Under the pieces are notes generated by a model. That model made no database searches, had not been told where the DNA came from, and worked only from the letters and a program-made list of their open reading frames with translations. Positions 54,599 through 63,395 of a stretch of DNA of 64,000 nucleotides are shown here, in pieces. How positions within the stretch are numbered: position 1 is the first letter of the stretch; each line of letters opens with the position of its first letter. Both the position numbers and the translations under genes were made by a program. This DNA is from Pseudoalteromonas rubra (GTDB taxonomy: Bacteria; Pseudomonadota; Gammaproteobacteria; Enterobacterales; Alteromonadaceae): positions 124,001 to 188,000 of the forward strand of contig NZ_CP045430.1 in assembly GCF_005886805.2 (NCBI RefSeq), given 5' to 3'.

Positions 54599-55558
54599 AT
54601 GAACGATTTTAATGCGTCCGACTGGATGCAAAATAGCCTCCCCTTGATTGGCAATCGCAAGCTTGTCGACATTTGTATTACTGGTTCACATGACTCTGGA
54701 ATGAGCCTGATCCAGGATGGCACAGTTGGCTCTAATCAATGTAATACCCAGACGCAAACTTATAACGTGGGTCAACAATTGGCACTTGGTGCCAGATACT
54801 TCGACATTCGCCCTATCATTGGCAGTGGTGACTATTACACCGGGCATTATTCAAAAATATCAATTCCCCTGTATGGTGACTCAATGCAAGGATCCAGAGG
54901 GCAATCGATTGAGAACATTGTTAACGAGATAAACGCGTTTACGGAACAACATGCAGAGCTAGTTATTTTAAACCTGTCTCACGATATGGACACCGACAGT
55001 GGTAATGAAAATTATCCTTCATTTACGCAATCTCAGTGGAATGGCTTATTTGAGGCGTTGGCACAACTCCAGGCACTTTACATCACCAGCCCGGATGAAA
55101 ATTTCTGTCAGTCTACATTAAATAGCATGATTGGAGATGGCAAAGCCAAAGTCATCGTGATCGTTGAACCAGATAACGTCGACCTCGGAACTTATCTGGG
55201 GAAAGGCTTCTATCCTTATGCGAACTTCAAGGTATACAACGAATATGCCGATACCAGTGATTTTACCAAAATGGTAAACGATCAATTTGCCAAAATGGAA
55301 TCTGTCAGAAGCCAGTCAGGGTACTTTTTACTGTCATGGACGCTGACACAGGGCGCTGAAGAAGTTGTTGCCTGCCTGCTCTCCGGTGACGCAGAGTCAA
55401 TCCGCAGCGCCGCTAATAAAGCCAATGCACAGCTGCCATCGCTCATAGCCCAACATACAACCCCTAAGCTCTACCCAAATATCATTTATACGGATAACAT
55501 CATTGACGATATTTGCGCACAAGCTGCCATGTCAATCAATGAAAAAGCTGAGCCTTAA
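54599..55558 (+). CDS. Phosphatidylinositol-specific phospholipase C X-domain protein
   Basis: Protein of 319 residues with the bacterial PI-PLC catalytic domain. The two catalytic histidines are His31 in TGSHDSGMS and His83 in YTGHYSK, matching the usual spacing; RYFDIRP lies between them. AAAGGAA precedes ATG 54599. No signal peptide or lipobox is seen, so export would need a non-classical route. It is transcribed away from the lanthipeptide operon out of an AT-rich intergenic region. Substrate could be phosphatidylinositol or another phosphodiester. Confidence 0.9.
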   Translation: MNDFNASDWMQNSLPLIGNRKLVDICITGSHDSGMSLIQDGTVGSNQCNTQTQTYNVGQQLALGARYFDIRPIIGSGDYYTGHYSKISIPLYGDSMQGSRGQSIENIVNEINAFTEQHAELVILNLSHDMDTDSGNENYPSFTQSQWNGLFEALAQLQALYITSPDENFCQSTLNSMIGDGKAKVIVIVEPDNVDLGTYLGKGFYPYANFKVYNEYADTSDFTKMVNDQFAKMESVRSQSGYFLLSWTLTQGAEEVVACLLSGDAESIRSAANKANAQLPSLIAQHTTPKLYPNIIYTDNIIDDICAQAAMSINEKAEP

Positions 55559-55629
55559 CGAGAGGCAAGCAGGTTGCTGAATACGGGAAAGCCAAAAGGA
55601 CTCGCGACCCAGCTACCTTTGGTGTTATC

Positions 55630-55676
55630 AACGTCTGTCAGAGTGCCTGGCCTTCAGGCACTCACACTCAGACGTT
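55630..55676. terminator. Two-tier hairpin between convergent phospholipase genes
   Basis: Outer arms AACGTCTG/CAGACGTT (eight pairs) enclose GAGTGCCTG/CAGGCACTC (nine pairs) with a five-base loop. It overlaps the stop of the minus-strand gene. No T-run on either side, so it may act as a bidirectional, Rho-assisted end or a 3'-stabilising structure. Confidence 0.5.
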
Positions 55677-57366
55677 ATTGGTATTCAATCGTCCATTTCG
55701 CGTTATTATTATTCGCTTTGCCATAACGATTCAGGTGTAACTGTTGTGAGCTGGTGTCGAGCCAGACGTACTGATCCCAGCGCGTGTTCTTGAGATTCCA
55801 TACACCGCCCTGATCTATCAACGAGAACCCAGAATCCTCGGCAGAATCCCACAATTTTACGTAACCACTGAAAGAAGCGCTGTAGCTGAGGAACAATTCA
55901 GCATTGTATCGACTTCGAAAATACACTTGCTGATCTTTACCTGTTACACCCACAAATGCCAAAGGTTGTGCACCACTGGCTTTTAGTCTTGCGTTATTTT
56001 CTAACCCTGACTCACTCGATACAGCAAGCCCAGTTTCGGCGCTTTTCAGGATCATCGCCTGGCCAGCATCTGCTGGTAAATCTGGCGCTGTCCAGCCATC
56101 AGGAGCAGTTTTCCAAAATGGTGACTTCCATTTCCAGTTATACGGCATATCCATCAGTGGATCGTTTAGGTCTTCGTAACCTTCGACGGCTTCAACATTA
56201 TATAGACACTGACGACGCTCTTCGTCTAACTGAGCAACACGCTCTAGCTGACTAACCGTGCCAACATTCAGCTCGGCCATACATTGCTCCAGACTCTTGC
56301 CCTTGCCAGATTCACCAGGTGCCAACACATACGTGTGATCACGGCGGCTTTCATCGTCATACCATTGACGCATGGCCGTTTCATCGAAAGATAGCCAGGC
56401 GTTAACCAGCATTTGTGCCTGTGCTCGTGCATAGCTTTCTCTTTGCTCAACCGGAGTTGCCATAGTGCGAATAAACGCAGCCCACAGATCTTTACTCGCT
56501 TCCAGCGCCACCAGTGCAACCGGTTTCATGTTGCTGGGACGGTAACCCTCCCAGCTGCCATCTGTGCGTGTGCCCGGATGCCAGATCACATCGCCACTTT
56601 CATAGCTAATTGCATCGCCCGTTGCGTGGGTATGCTGCTCAGCACCTTCAGAACATAAATAAGCCTTTACCTGCCAGACTGTTTCATAGTTATCCTCAGG
56701 CAGGCGTACGGTGTGCTCCGGACTGAATGAGTCCTGGAACAGATGCACGGCACGGCCAAACAGGAAATAGTTATGGTCTACGGTGACAGCACTGGCGTAA
56801 CCGCCACCATCCCACACCTTGATCTGCTTACTTTGCGCCATGGCAGCATTAACAAAGTGATCAATAAAACGTGCCTGTCCGCGCTTAGCCGCATCCACAC
56901 CACCTGCGCCCCCTACATCATCATAACGACGCATAAAGTGATCCTGCTGTAAGTCGGCAGGCTCCTGAGCCACGGCGTTAAAACAATTTGGGCCGGTCGG
57001 ATCTATGCTGGCATTGGTGACGTTAAAACCGGCGATATCAACCCAGCGCTCACCGACAATGGCCGCGAAAATTGCATCATATTCAGAGTAGTAGGTGTTG
57101 TCATTACGACGGTTAGCGAGAATCTTAGCCACTTCCGTTTGAGCAATATTCAGTTCCGTTGATTTCGCGAGGCCCTGACCCCAGCTCAGGCGGGGATCAT
57201 TCGCATCTTCTACCTTAGTGTCTTGTGACAACAGCTCAAGGGCGGAGGTTCTGGTGAGCCACTCGTGACCAATGGGCATAACGCCGCTGCCGCCTAACTG
57301 GGTAAATGCGCTGACTTGAGTATTTGCTGCCACTGCAACAACACAGGCAAGATGTTTTAACTTCAT
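55675..57366 (-). CDS. Secreted zinc-dependent phospholipase C-like protein
   Basis: Exported protein of 563 residues with signal peptide MKLKHLACVVAVAANTQVSA. The region resembling zinc phospholipase C/S1-P1 nuclease folds includes GHEWLTR near the start and the metal motif H208-L-F-Q-D212-S-F-S-P-E-H218. The C-terminal 130 residues (LAVSSESGLENNARLK, YVWLDTSSQQLHLNRYG) look like a beta-trefoil or similar binding domain. It converges on the PI-PLC gene. Lipase activity is inferred from motif order only. Confidence 0.72.
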   Translation of the reverse strand: MKLKHLACVVAVAANTQVSAFTQLGGSGVMPIGHEWLTRTSALELLSQDTKVEDANDPRLSWGQGLAKSTELNIAQTEVAKILANRRNDNTYYSEYDAIFAAIVGERWVDIAGFNVTNASIDPTGPNCFNAVAQEPADLQQDHFMRRYDDVGGAGGVDAAKRGQARFIDHFVNAAMAQSKQIKVWDGGGYASAVTVDHNYFLFGRAVHLFQDSFSPEHTVRLPEDNYETVWQVKAYLCSEGAEQHTHATGDAISYESGDVIWHPGTRTDGSWEGYRPSNMKPVALVALEASKDLWAAFIRTMATPVEQRESYARAQAQMLVNAWLSFDETAMRQWYDDESRRDHTYVLAPGESGKGKSLEQCMAELNVGTVSQLERVAQLDEERRQCLYNVEAVEGYEDLNDPLMDMPYNWKWKSPFWKTAPDGWTAPDLPADAGQAMILKSAETGLAVSSESGLENNARLKASGAQPLAFVGVTGKDQQVYFRSRYNAELFLSYSASFSGYVKLWDSAEDSGFSLIDQGGVWNLKNTRWDQYVWLDTSSQQLHLNRYGKANNNNAKWTIEYQ

Positions 57367-57491
57367 AATTACTCCTTAACTAATTTTGCATCAGCATTGT
57401 CACATAATTGAAATATGAAATCTTTAATAAAAGCATAAAAAATTCATAAAAATTAAGTAATCTAGAATGTTAAATGAGCAACCCCGGTTTG

Positions 57492-57624
57492 ATTAGTATA
57501 TAAATTCAACAGAAAACGGTCTTACAAGAACCAAGTGCTTAACATTTATGAACTGGCTAAACACCATGGTGCCGGAGGTAACAAAGTTCAGCTGGGGTTA
57601 GCTAAAAAGGCAACAGCAAAGTAA
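57492..57624 (+). pseudogene. Possible 3' remnant of a decayed gene
   Basis: A frame without ATG ends in a protein-like tail, YELAKHHGAGGNKVQLGLA then KKATAK, with stop at 57622-57624 and a hairpin directly after it. It may be the surviving end of a lost gene. No family recognised. Otherwise the gap 57367-57684 holds only AT-rich sequence and the terminator at 57622-57657. Confidence 0.3.
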
Positions 57625-57657
57625 GAAAAGGGAAACATAGTTCCCTTTCCACCTTAC
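57622..57657 (-). terminator. Terminator downstream of PhyH-family gene
   Basis: AAAGGGAA/TTCCCTTT with a six-base loop, extended by GTAAG/CTTAC outside. On the minus strand the inner stem is followed by TTTTCTTAC. It lies about 37 bases after the stop of the gene at 57685. Confidence 0.65.
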
Positions 57658-57684
57658 TCAGTGGTCAGTTTCGAGTGCGTTGTG

Positions 57685-58593
57685 TTAGCGTAAATCTGCC
57701 GGTGTGGGGTAATCCGGGTGTTCAACATTTCGATGCGACCAGACAGCGGGGATAGGTGATTCGCGCTTCTCTTCAATCATAGTGACCAAAGTTGACAAGT
57801 CATACTCTGGTTCACCATAGTATTCCAGCCAGCCTGCGGGCACGTCCTGAGGATCTGCCGCCTTGATCACATGGGCCATCCATTGTTTTCTGAGTTCGGC
57901 CCATTGCGCTGTTTGCATAGCACTTTCGGCTATGCCATCAACCGGCCGCAGTTCAATGTAAATTGTGCGACGCGGGCCTTCACTTCTTTTTGGCTCAGAG
58001 CTGTGCAATATCATCATATCCTGCACCAAAATATCACCCGCTTTGGCTGGTTGCTGCACAACACCCGGAATATCCCAGCCGTGCTGACTGGACAACTCAT
58101 AAATATCTAACACCTTATGCTGAGTATCAGGCACATATCTTAAGCAGCCATCATCCAGATCGGCATCGTCCAGATACACACCTACATTTAAATAAGGGTA
58201 GTTACGCGGGTGTGGCGCGCCATGATGCCAGGCAATATGGGGATGTGGATGCGGATACTTGTAAACCAAATCAAGCTGCATAGGCACACAGCCTAACCCC
58301 ACCATCTTTTCGCAGATGGCCATCATTGTTGGGCTGGCAAGCAGTTCCAGTACCAGTTCAGGGTCGTCAAACAGCAGATCATTGTAGCGAAACAGCTTAG
58401 GTTCGTCCGACTCCGTTGATAAAAAATACTGATTGCGCAGCGCGCCTTTTGCCAGGTCAGCCTTTGCCGAATCTTCCAACCTGACCGATAAATCTCTCAG
58501 ACGCGCTAACAAATCTTGCGACAATGCCTGTTCAAAGCGCACAAACCCATTTTGCTCGTAAAAGCTCAGCTTTTCCTTTTCTATTGATAGCAT
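57685..58593 (-). CDS. PhyH-family protein with altered iron-binding motif
   Basis: Protein of 302 residues of the phytanoyl-CoA dioxygenase fold: YLNVGVYLDDADLDDGCLRYVPDTQH (in parts), AGDILVQDMMILHSSEP with distal His197, and RRTIYIEL. The usual W-H-x-D is here W-H123-H124-G125-A-P-H, so the metal-binding carboxylate is replaced by Gly. Start is ATG 58593 with AGAAAGAG upstream, not the TTG two codons earlier. The gene is alone; the next one is an Asp/Glu racemase 96 bases upstream. Substrate unknown. The altered motif could mean a halogenase-like site or an inactive enzyme. Confidence 0.8.
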   Translation of the reverse strand: MLSIEKEKLSFYEQNGFVRFEQALSQDLLARLRDLSVRLEDSAKADLAKGALRNQYFLSTESDEPKLFRYNDLLFDDPELVLELLASPTMMAICEKMVGLGCVPMQLDLVYKYPHPHPHIAWHHGAPHPRNYPYLNVGVYLDDADLDDGCLRYVPDTQHKVLDIYELSSQHGWDIPGVVQQPAKAGDILVQDMMILHSSEPKRSEGPRRTIYIELRPVDGIAESAMQTAQWAELRKQWMAHVIKAADPQDVPAGWLEYYGEPEYDLSTLVTMIEEKRESPIPAVWSHRNVEHPDYPTPADLR

Positions 58594-58689
58594 AACCAAA
58601 CTCTTTCTATATTAATAACCAACAAGTTAGCTTGGCTCAATATGGTAAAAATAGCAATTACGCTTAGTTACGCGACATGGCTCCCAGCG

Positions 58690-59382
58690 TTATTCTAACG
58701 ACGCTTCCAAAGCGGACTGTACATGGATGCGAGTCGTATCATAAACCGGTATGTCCGTATCTGAGTCACGAATGAGTAAAGTTATTTCGGTGCACCCCAG
58801 TATCACCGCCTCGGCCCCTGACGCCTTCAATGAAGCAATGATCCGTAAATAATCTTCACGAGATTTATCCAGTACTTTACCCAGGCATAACTCCTGATAA
58901 ATCACATCATGTACCTTTTGCTGATCAGGCTCGTTGGGTACACACACTTCAAGGCCAAACTTTTCCTCCAGACGGGTTCGGTAAAAGGCTTCCTGCATCG
59001 TAAATCGAGTCCCGAGCAACCCCACTTTTTTAACCTTATCCCGCACCAGCACCCGACCAGTCGCATCCGCAATGTGCAAAAGTGGAATACTGATGGCCTG
59101 TTGTACTTCGTCTGCCACTTTATGCATGGTATTAGTGCAGATCAGCACAAACTCCGCGCCCGCCGCTTCAACAGATTGCGCTGCAGTTGCCAGCAAGTCG
59201 GCAGCAGCTTGCCAATCCCCTCTGTGCTGCTGCGCTTCAACCTCAGCAAAATCAACACTAACCAAAACGATTTTCGCAGAGTGCAATCCTCCCAGCTGAG
59301 CTTTGACTCCTTCATTCAATAAGGAGTAATAGCTCACAGTTGACTCCCAACTCATGCCACCTATCAGGCCGATTGTCTTCAT
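58690..59382 (-). CDS. Aspartate/glutamate racemase family protein
   Basis: Cofactor-independent racemase of 230 residues. Both catalytic cysteines are present in CTNTMHK and LGCTEITLL. The N-terminal IGLIGGMSWESTVSYY is typical of the YgeA/RacX-like branch, which makes D-amino acids or racemises broadly. ATG 59382 starts the family N-terminus MKTIGLIGGM. Specific amino acid unknown. Confidence 0.92.
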   Translation of the reverse strand: MKTIGLIGGMSWESTVSYYSLLNEGVKAQLGGLHSAKIVLVSVDFAEVEAQQHRGDWQAAADLLATAAQSVEAAGAEFVLICTNTMHKVADEVQQAISIPLLHIADATGRVLVRDKVKKVGLLGTRFTMQEAFYRTRLEEKFGLEVCVPNEPDQQKVHDVIYQELCLGKVLDKSREDYLRIIASLKASGAEAVILGCTEITLLIRDSDTDIPVYDTTRIHVQSALEASLE

Positions 59383-59623
59383 TTTGTCTGTCCTGTTATT
59401 CTCATACTTGTTACCTCAGACTCTCACAAATAGCGGATAAATTGCAGCTTTTTTATTACCTTAAATAGCCTATTCAGGCAGACGACAGCAACCAACAGAC
59501 GGTGTCATCATTTCGTTATTGTACCCGTTTAGATTAGTCCTCGCAGTTTTCATGCTTAATCAGCCAGAACCCGCTGCCCTTCCTTTGCGTGCTCTGGCCA
59601 CAATAATTAGAAAGGATCAAACA

Positions 59624-61246
59624 ATGAAATGTGGTACAAAAAGTCTGCTGGCATTATCTGTGGTATTCGCTCTGACAGCCTGTGATGGCGATGACGGGAA
59701 AGACGGCCAGGCAGGAACCAATGGCACAGATGGTCTAAACGGCAACGCCGGGCAAACAGGCGACAAAGGCTCAGATGGTGCTGACGGGCTGATCAGCCTG
59801 GTGAACCAGGCAAGCTTAACGATGGGCAATGAACACTGCTATTTTGGTGGCGTTGCGCTGCAATCAGGTATCGATAAGGATAGTGATGGCGCGCTGAGCG
59901 AGTCTGAGATCAGCCAAACCAACTATGTATGCCAACCCTCCCCGATGACAAATCTGGGGTCGCCACTGCCTTATACAGCAATGCGCAGCGACCTGCAAAA
60001 TGGTGATATTGCAGGCAGTACCTTTGAAGTACGCAACGGTGGATATGGTTCAGACATGGTTGCTCACCCCACCAATAATACCCAATTCTATGCACTGACC
60101 GATCGTGGCCCCAATGCCACCTACACAGGTGACTACGGCAAAGGTAAAAAGTTTCCGACCCCAGACTACACGCCCCGTATCGGCTTATTTGAGCTACAAA
60201 ATAATGGCCAGATAATTAAACTAAAAGAGATCTTGCTCAAACGTCCCGATGGCACGCCAATCACTGGCCTGCCAAACAGTTCAGATCTCGGCGGGACGGG
60301 TGAAACCCCTTACGATGCAGACGGCGCACCCATTTTGGTTGATAACACACAACCTTATGATGCACAGAATAACCCGCTCAAACTTGACGACTATGGGCTG
60401 GATGGCGAAGGTCTTGTTGCCCTAAAGGATGGCAGTTTCTGGATCAGTGATGAATATGGCCCACATATCGTTCATTACGATGCCAACGGTGTTGAACTAT
60501 CCCGTATCAATGCATTCGCAGAAGATGACCGTGTAACACTGCACTTGCCTGCTGAGTTTGCTAATCGACGTGCAAACCGGGGCATGGAAGGCCTGGCCAT
60601 TACACCGGACGAAAAAAACCTGATCGGTATGATGCAATCGACTTTATATAACCCGTCAAAAGCCGTGAAAGACCTGGATATTGTTCGTATTGTGACGATT
60701 AATTTGGAAACCAAAGCGGTAGGACAATACTTATATAAGCAGGAAAGAAATCAGAACTCAAATTCAGGGATCGTCGCCCTGTCAGCGTCAGAGTTTCTGG
60801 TCATTGAACGCGATGGTGCATTTTATAACACGACGCCAGACGCGATGAAGCGCATTTATAAAATCAACCTGAACGATGCCACTAATCTGGAAGAAATCGT
60901 CTCCTCACCACAGATGATGCAGGATGAACAGCTCGGGTTAGTGATGAACGGCAAGACCCTGGAAGAGGTCGTCCTGGAACAAGGCTGGGAAGCTTTAAAC
61001 GACGCAGGGATTGTGCCTGTGAGCAAATCTCTGGTGCTCGATCTGGTTGAACAGGTTAGCTATCCACACGATAAGCTTGAAGGTATGTGGTTAATTGATA
61101 ACTCCAGACTGGGTGTACTGAACGATGACGACTTTGCCACCTGGTCCACTAATGGCATGCTTGAGCAGAAATACCTGGATGCTGGCAAAACACAAGTGGA
61201 TGGTAATCGCCTGTACTTATTTGAAGGACTCTCGCTCTCAAAATAA
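59624..61246 (+). CDS. Phytase-like/esterase-like lipoprotein with collagen-like stalk
   Basis: Envelope lipoprotein of 540 residues. The frame opens at 59519, but ATG 59624 with AAAGGA upstream gives a lipoprotein signal (lipobox LTAC). Directly after the Cys come about ten Gly-x-y triplets (GKDGQAGTNGTDGLNGNAGQ), a collagen-like spacer. The rest matches the 'esterase-like activity of phytase' beta-propeller family: GGYGSDMVAHP, LTDRGPNA, GLDGEGLVALKDGSFWISDE and RGMEGLAITPD. Substrate unknown. Ends at a hairpin. Confidence 0.88.
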   Translation: MKCGTKSLLALSVVFALTACDGDDGKDGQAGTNGTDGLNGNAGQTGDKGSDGADGLISLVNQASLTMGNEHCYFGGVALQSGIDKDSDGALSESEISQTNYVCQPSPMTNLGSPLPYTAMRSDLQNGDIAGSTFEVRNGGYGSDMVAHPTNNTQFYALTDRGPNATYTGDYGKGKKFPTPDYTPRIGLFELQNNGQIIKLKEILLKRPDGTPITGLPNSSDLGGTGETPYDADGAPILVDNTQPYDAQNNPLKLDDYGLDGEGLVALKDGSFWISDEYGPHIVHYDANGVELSRINAFAEDDRVTLHLPAEFANRRANRGMEGLAITPDEKNLIGMMQSTLYNPSKAVKDLDIVRIVTINLETKAVGQYLYKQERNQNSNSGIVALSASEFLVIERDGAFYNTTPDAMKRIYKINLNDATNLEEIVSSPQMMQDEQLGLVMNGKTLEEVVLEQGWEALNDAGIVPVSKSLVLDLVEQVSYPHDKLEGMWLIDNSRLGVLNDDDFATWSTNGMLEQKYLDAGKTQVDGNRLYLFEGLSLSK

Positions 61247-61264
61247 GGCGTAAGCTGGCCTTAT

Positions 61265-61298
61265 AGCAAAGCCAGAATAAAACCTGGCTTTGCTGATT
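61265..61298 (+). terminator. Terminator after phytase-like gene
   Basis: AGCAAAGCCAG and CTGGCTTTGCT, an 11-base perfect stem with an eight-base loop, followed by GATTTT, 18 bases after the stop. Confidence 0.7.
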
Positions 61299-61325
61299 TT
61301 CCGAATGTCGAAGTCACTCAGGCCG

Positions 61326-61499
61326 TTAGAAATCGTAAGTCGGACAGCCCTTTTGCACATCGGTTAGCTCGGGTAAGCACTGAATCGCATTTTGCGTATA
61401 CCACCAGCCGCCGGCAACCTTCGGCGTCATTGCTCCTGGTAACGCCTTGGTATCTGCCGTCAGGCCTTTGAGTTTTCTTTTGCTTAATTTCAGTTTCAT
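61326..61499 (-). CDS. Small peptide with double-glycine-type leader, putative RiPP precursor
   Basis: Peptide of 57 residues. ATG 61499 has AAGGAAC upstream; the frame extends ten codons further without need. The first 31 residues are basic and leader-like (KLKLSKRKLKGL, then ALPGAMTPKVAGG) and end in Gly-Gly. The C-terminal 26 residues start WWYTQN and hold Cys and Thr residues (QCLPEL, KGCPTYDF). Similar short 'KLKL...TPxVGG' peptides are, as I recall, frequent in Pseudoalteromonas, usually without maturation genes nearby. No modifying enzyme or C39 transporter is adjacent. Confidence 0.72.
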   Translation of the reverse strand: MKLKLSKRKLKGLTADTKALPGAMTPKVAGGWWYTQNAIQCLPELTDVQKGCPTYDF

Positions 61500-61593
61500 T
61501 ACAATGTTCCTTATATAGAGAAAACTCAATTATGAACACAGCAAACCTGAGTATGTCAACAAATTGAAACAAATATATTAATTATATTAATAA

Positions 61594-62601
61594 TTACTGT
61601 GCTTTAAGCGCGTTTATCAGCGTATCGATATCTGAGCGGCTGACCCCCAGGTGAGTGACCAGTCTCATTCCCTGATAGCCAGGTGTGATCTGGATCCCCT
61701 GTTCGAGCAAGTTCTTGGCCATCAGCTGAATATCAACCTCTCTGCCAACATCCACATACACCAGGTTAGTTTGAACCGGGTAAGCAGACGCATCAAATCC
61801 GTTCACTTCATTAAGACGCTGTGCAAGATAGCGCGCATTGTCATGATCTTCACGCAAGCGCTCGACGTTGTTTTCCAGTGCATACTGGCCAGCAGCCGCC
61901 AGAATCCCTGCCTGACGCATGCCGCCACCGAGCATTTTTCTCAGCCGTCTTGCCTTGTTAATCAGTGCCTTGCTGCCCAAAAGCAAAGAACCAATGGGCG
62001 CGCCCAAACCTTTAGACAAGCAAATTGTCATAGAATCAAAATGCGCTGCAATAGCCCGAATATCGACTTCCAGTGCGACTGCCGCGTTATAGACCCGGGC
62101 ACCATCAAGATGTAGCTGCAAACTGTGCTGATCGCAAAATTCACGAGCCTGAGCTAAATAGTCCAAACTTAGCACCTTGCCGCCAATGGTATTTTCCAGG
62201 CTCAACAGCCTGGTGCGGGCAAAGTGAAAGTCATCGGGCTTGATATAAGTGGCCAGCTTTTGCAAATCCAGGCTGCCGTCGGGTTCATTCTCCACAGGCT
62301 GCGGCTGAACCGAGCCCAGCACTGCCGCGCCACCAGCTTCATACCGATAGTTATGTGCGCTTTGCCCGCATAAATACTCATCTCCGCGCTCACAATGCGC
62401 CAGTATCGCCAGTAAATTAGCCTGAGTGCCTGAGCTGACAAACACCGCCGCCTCAAACCCATGACGCTGCGCCGCAAACTGTTCCAAATAGTTAACCGTA
62501 GGGTCATCCCCGTAAACATCATCGCCTACTTCTGCCTCAACCATAGCCTGAAGCATGGATTTACACGGTTTGGTAACGGTATCGGACCTGAAATCTATCA
62601 T
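61594..62601 (-). CDS. ltaE: Low-specificity L-threonine aldolase
   Basis: PLP enzyme of 335 residues cleaving threonine or allo-threonine to glycine and acetaldehyde. The family N-terminus MIDFRSDTVTKPC is present, with LHLDGARVYNAAVAL and PLP Lys197 in CLSKGLGAP. Length matches E. coli LtaE (333). Monocistronic. Confidence 0.95.
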   Translation of the reverse strand: MIDFRSDTVTKPCKSMLQAMVEAEVGDDVYGDDPTVNYLEQFAAQRHGFEAAVFVSSGTQANLLAILAHCERGDEYLCGQSAHNYRYEAGGAAVLGSVQPQPVENEPDGSLDLQKLATYIKPDDFHFARTRLLSLENTIGGKVLSLDYLAQAREFCDQHSLQLHLDGARVYNAAVALEVDIRAIAAHFDSMTICLSKGLGAPIGSLLLGSKALINKARRLRKMLGGGMRQAGILAAAGQYALENNVERLREDHDNARYLAQRLNEVNGFDASAYPVQTNLVYVDVGREVDIQLMAKNLLEQGIQITPGYQGMRLVTHLGVSRSDIDTLINALKAQ

Positions 62602-62686
62602 TGTTGTTCTTCCTGTTTACGGCGATATTGAACCGCCAGTAAAAAACATTTTTTGCTTTTACACAAGCAAGACACGGCGACTTGTG

Positions 62687-63076
62687 TTACTCACCCACAT
62701 AACGCTTTTCAACCCGCCAGGGCGGGTTAAGTCGATTCTCACCAGCCCAGTATAATTTGATTTTGTTACCGGACGGATCAGCCACTATGGCTTCACGCCA
62801 TAGGTAAGGCTCGTCGGTTGGTGCTTGTAATAAACTGATGCCGCGGGATTCTATCATCGCAATCCAATCCTCAAGCGCTTCGTGCTCAAAATAAATCGTA
62901 GTATTGTGAAGAATATCGTCCTCACACAGAGACAGTGAGAAAGTCGCCTCTCCTTCGGGGCAAACAAAACGAGCATAGTGGGGCGTATCGACTATTTGGG
63001 TAAAGCCCAGTTTAAGATAAAACTCGACGGCCTGCTGCATATTATGGACGCTCATCGTTACCTGATTTAAATTCAT
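62687..63076 (-). CDS. VOC-family (glyoxalase/bleomycin-resistance fold) protein
   Basis: Protein of 129 residues. ATG 63076 has a strong AAGGAGAG site, so the longer frame to 63145 is not used. It shows the VOC pattern MSVHNMQQAVEFYLKLGF at the start and VADPSGNKIKLYW near the end, with a beta-alpha-beta-beta-beta layout. Metal ligands and substrate cannot be assigned. Confidence 0.9.
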   Translation of the reverse strand: MNLNQVTMSVHNMQQAVEFYLKLGFTQIVDTPHYARFVCPEGEATFSLSLCEDDILHNTTIYFEHEALEDWIAMIESRGISLLQAPTDEPYLWREAIVADPSGNKIKLYWAGENRLNPPWRVEKRYVGE

Positions 63077-63353
63077 GTTCTCTCCTTTTTGGTCGTCACA
63101 ACGCGATATCGCGCTGAAAGAAAACCGAGAATAAAACCTCAACATAACTTTAGGTCAATACTTTGATATAAACTTTTGAAAGAGGGCAATACTTAACCAG
63201 CACCATGCCGAAATAGGGGCTGCTTTTCACACTGGCATACGATCCCGTATAGCGCACTGAATGGCGGAGGAAGAGAGTTACCTGTATTAAAGATCCGAAA
63301 TGAAAAGATGGCTGACAGGTTCTGTCTATCAGCCACATGAGGAAACTCTACTG

Positions 63354-63390
63354 CCAGACGCCCCAAAATCATCATTTCGGGGGCGTCTGG
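63354..63390 (-). terminator. Hairpin after RND pump gene
   Basis: CCAGACGCCCC and GGGGCGTCTGG, an 11-base perfect GC-rich stem with a 15-base loop, starting five bases after the RND stop. No clear T-run follows on the minus strand. Confidence 0.5.
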
Positions 63391-63395
63391 TGAGC

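Noticed and set aside
57685..58593. Linking the PhyH-family gene to the lanthipeptide operon as a second tailoring enzyme
   Set aside because: It is 3.6 kb away, separated by two phospholipase-like genes on different strands, and has its own terminator.
61326..61499. Treating the double-glycine peptide as the substrate of the nearby LanKC
   Set aside because: It lacks the class III L-Q leader box, lies 7 kb away, and the exporter in the operon lacks a C39 peptidase to cut after Gly-Gly.
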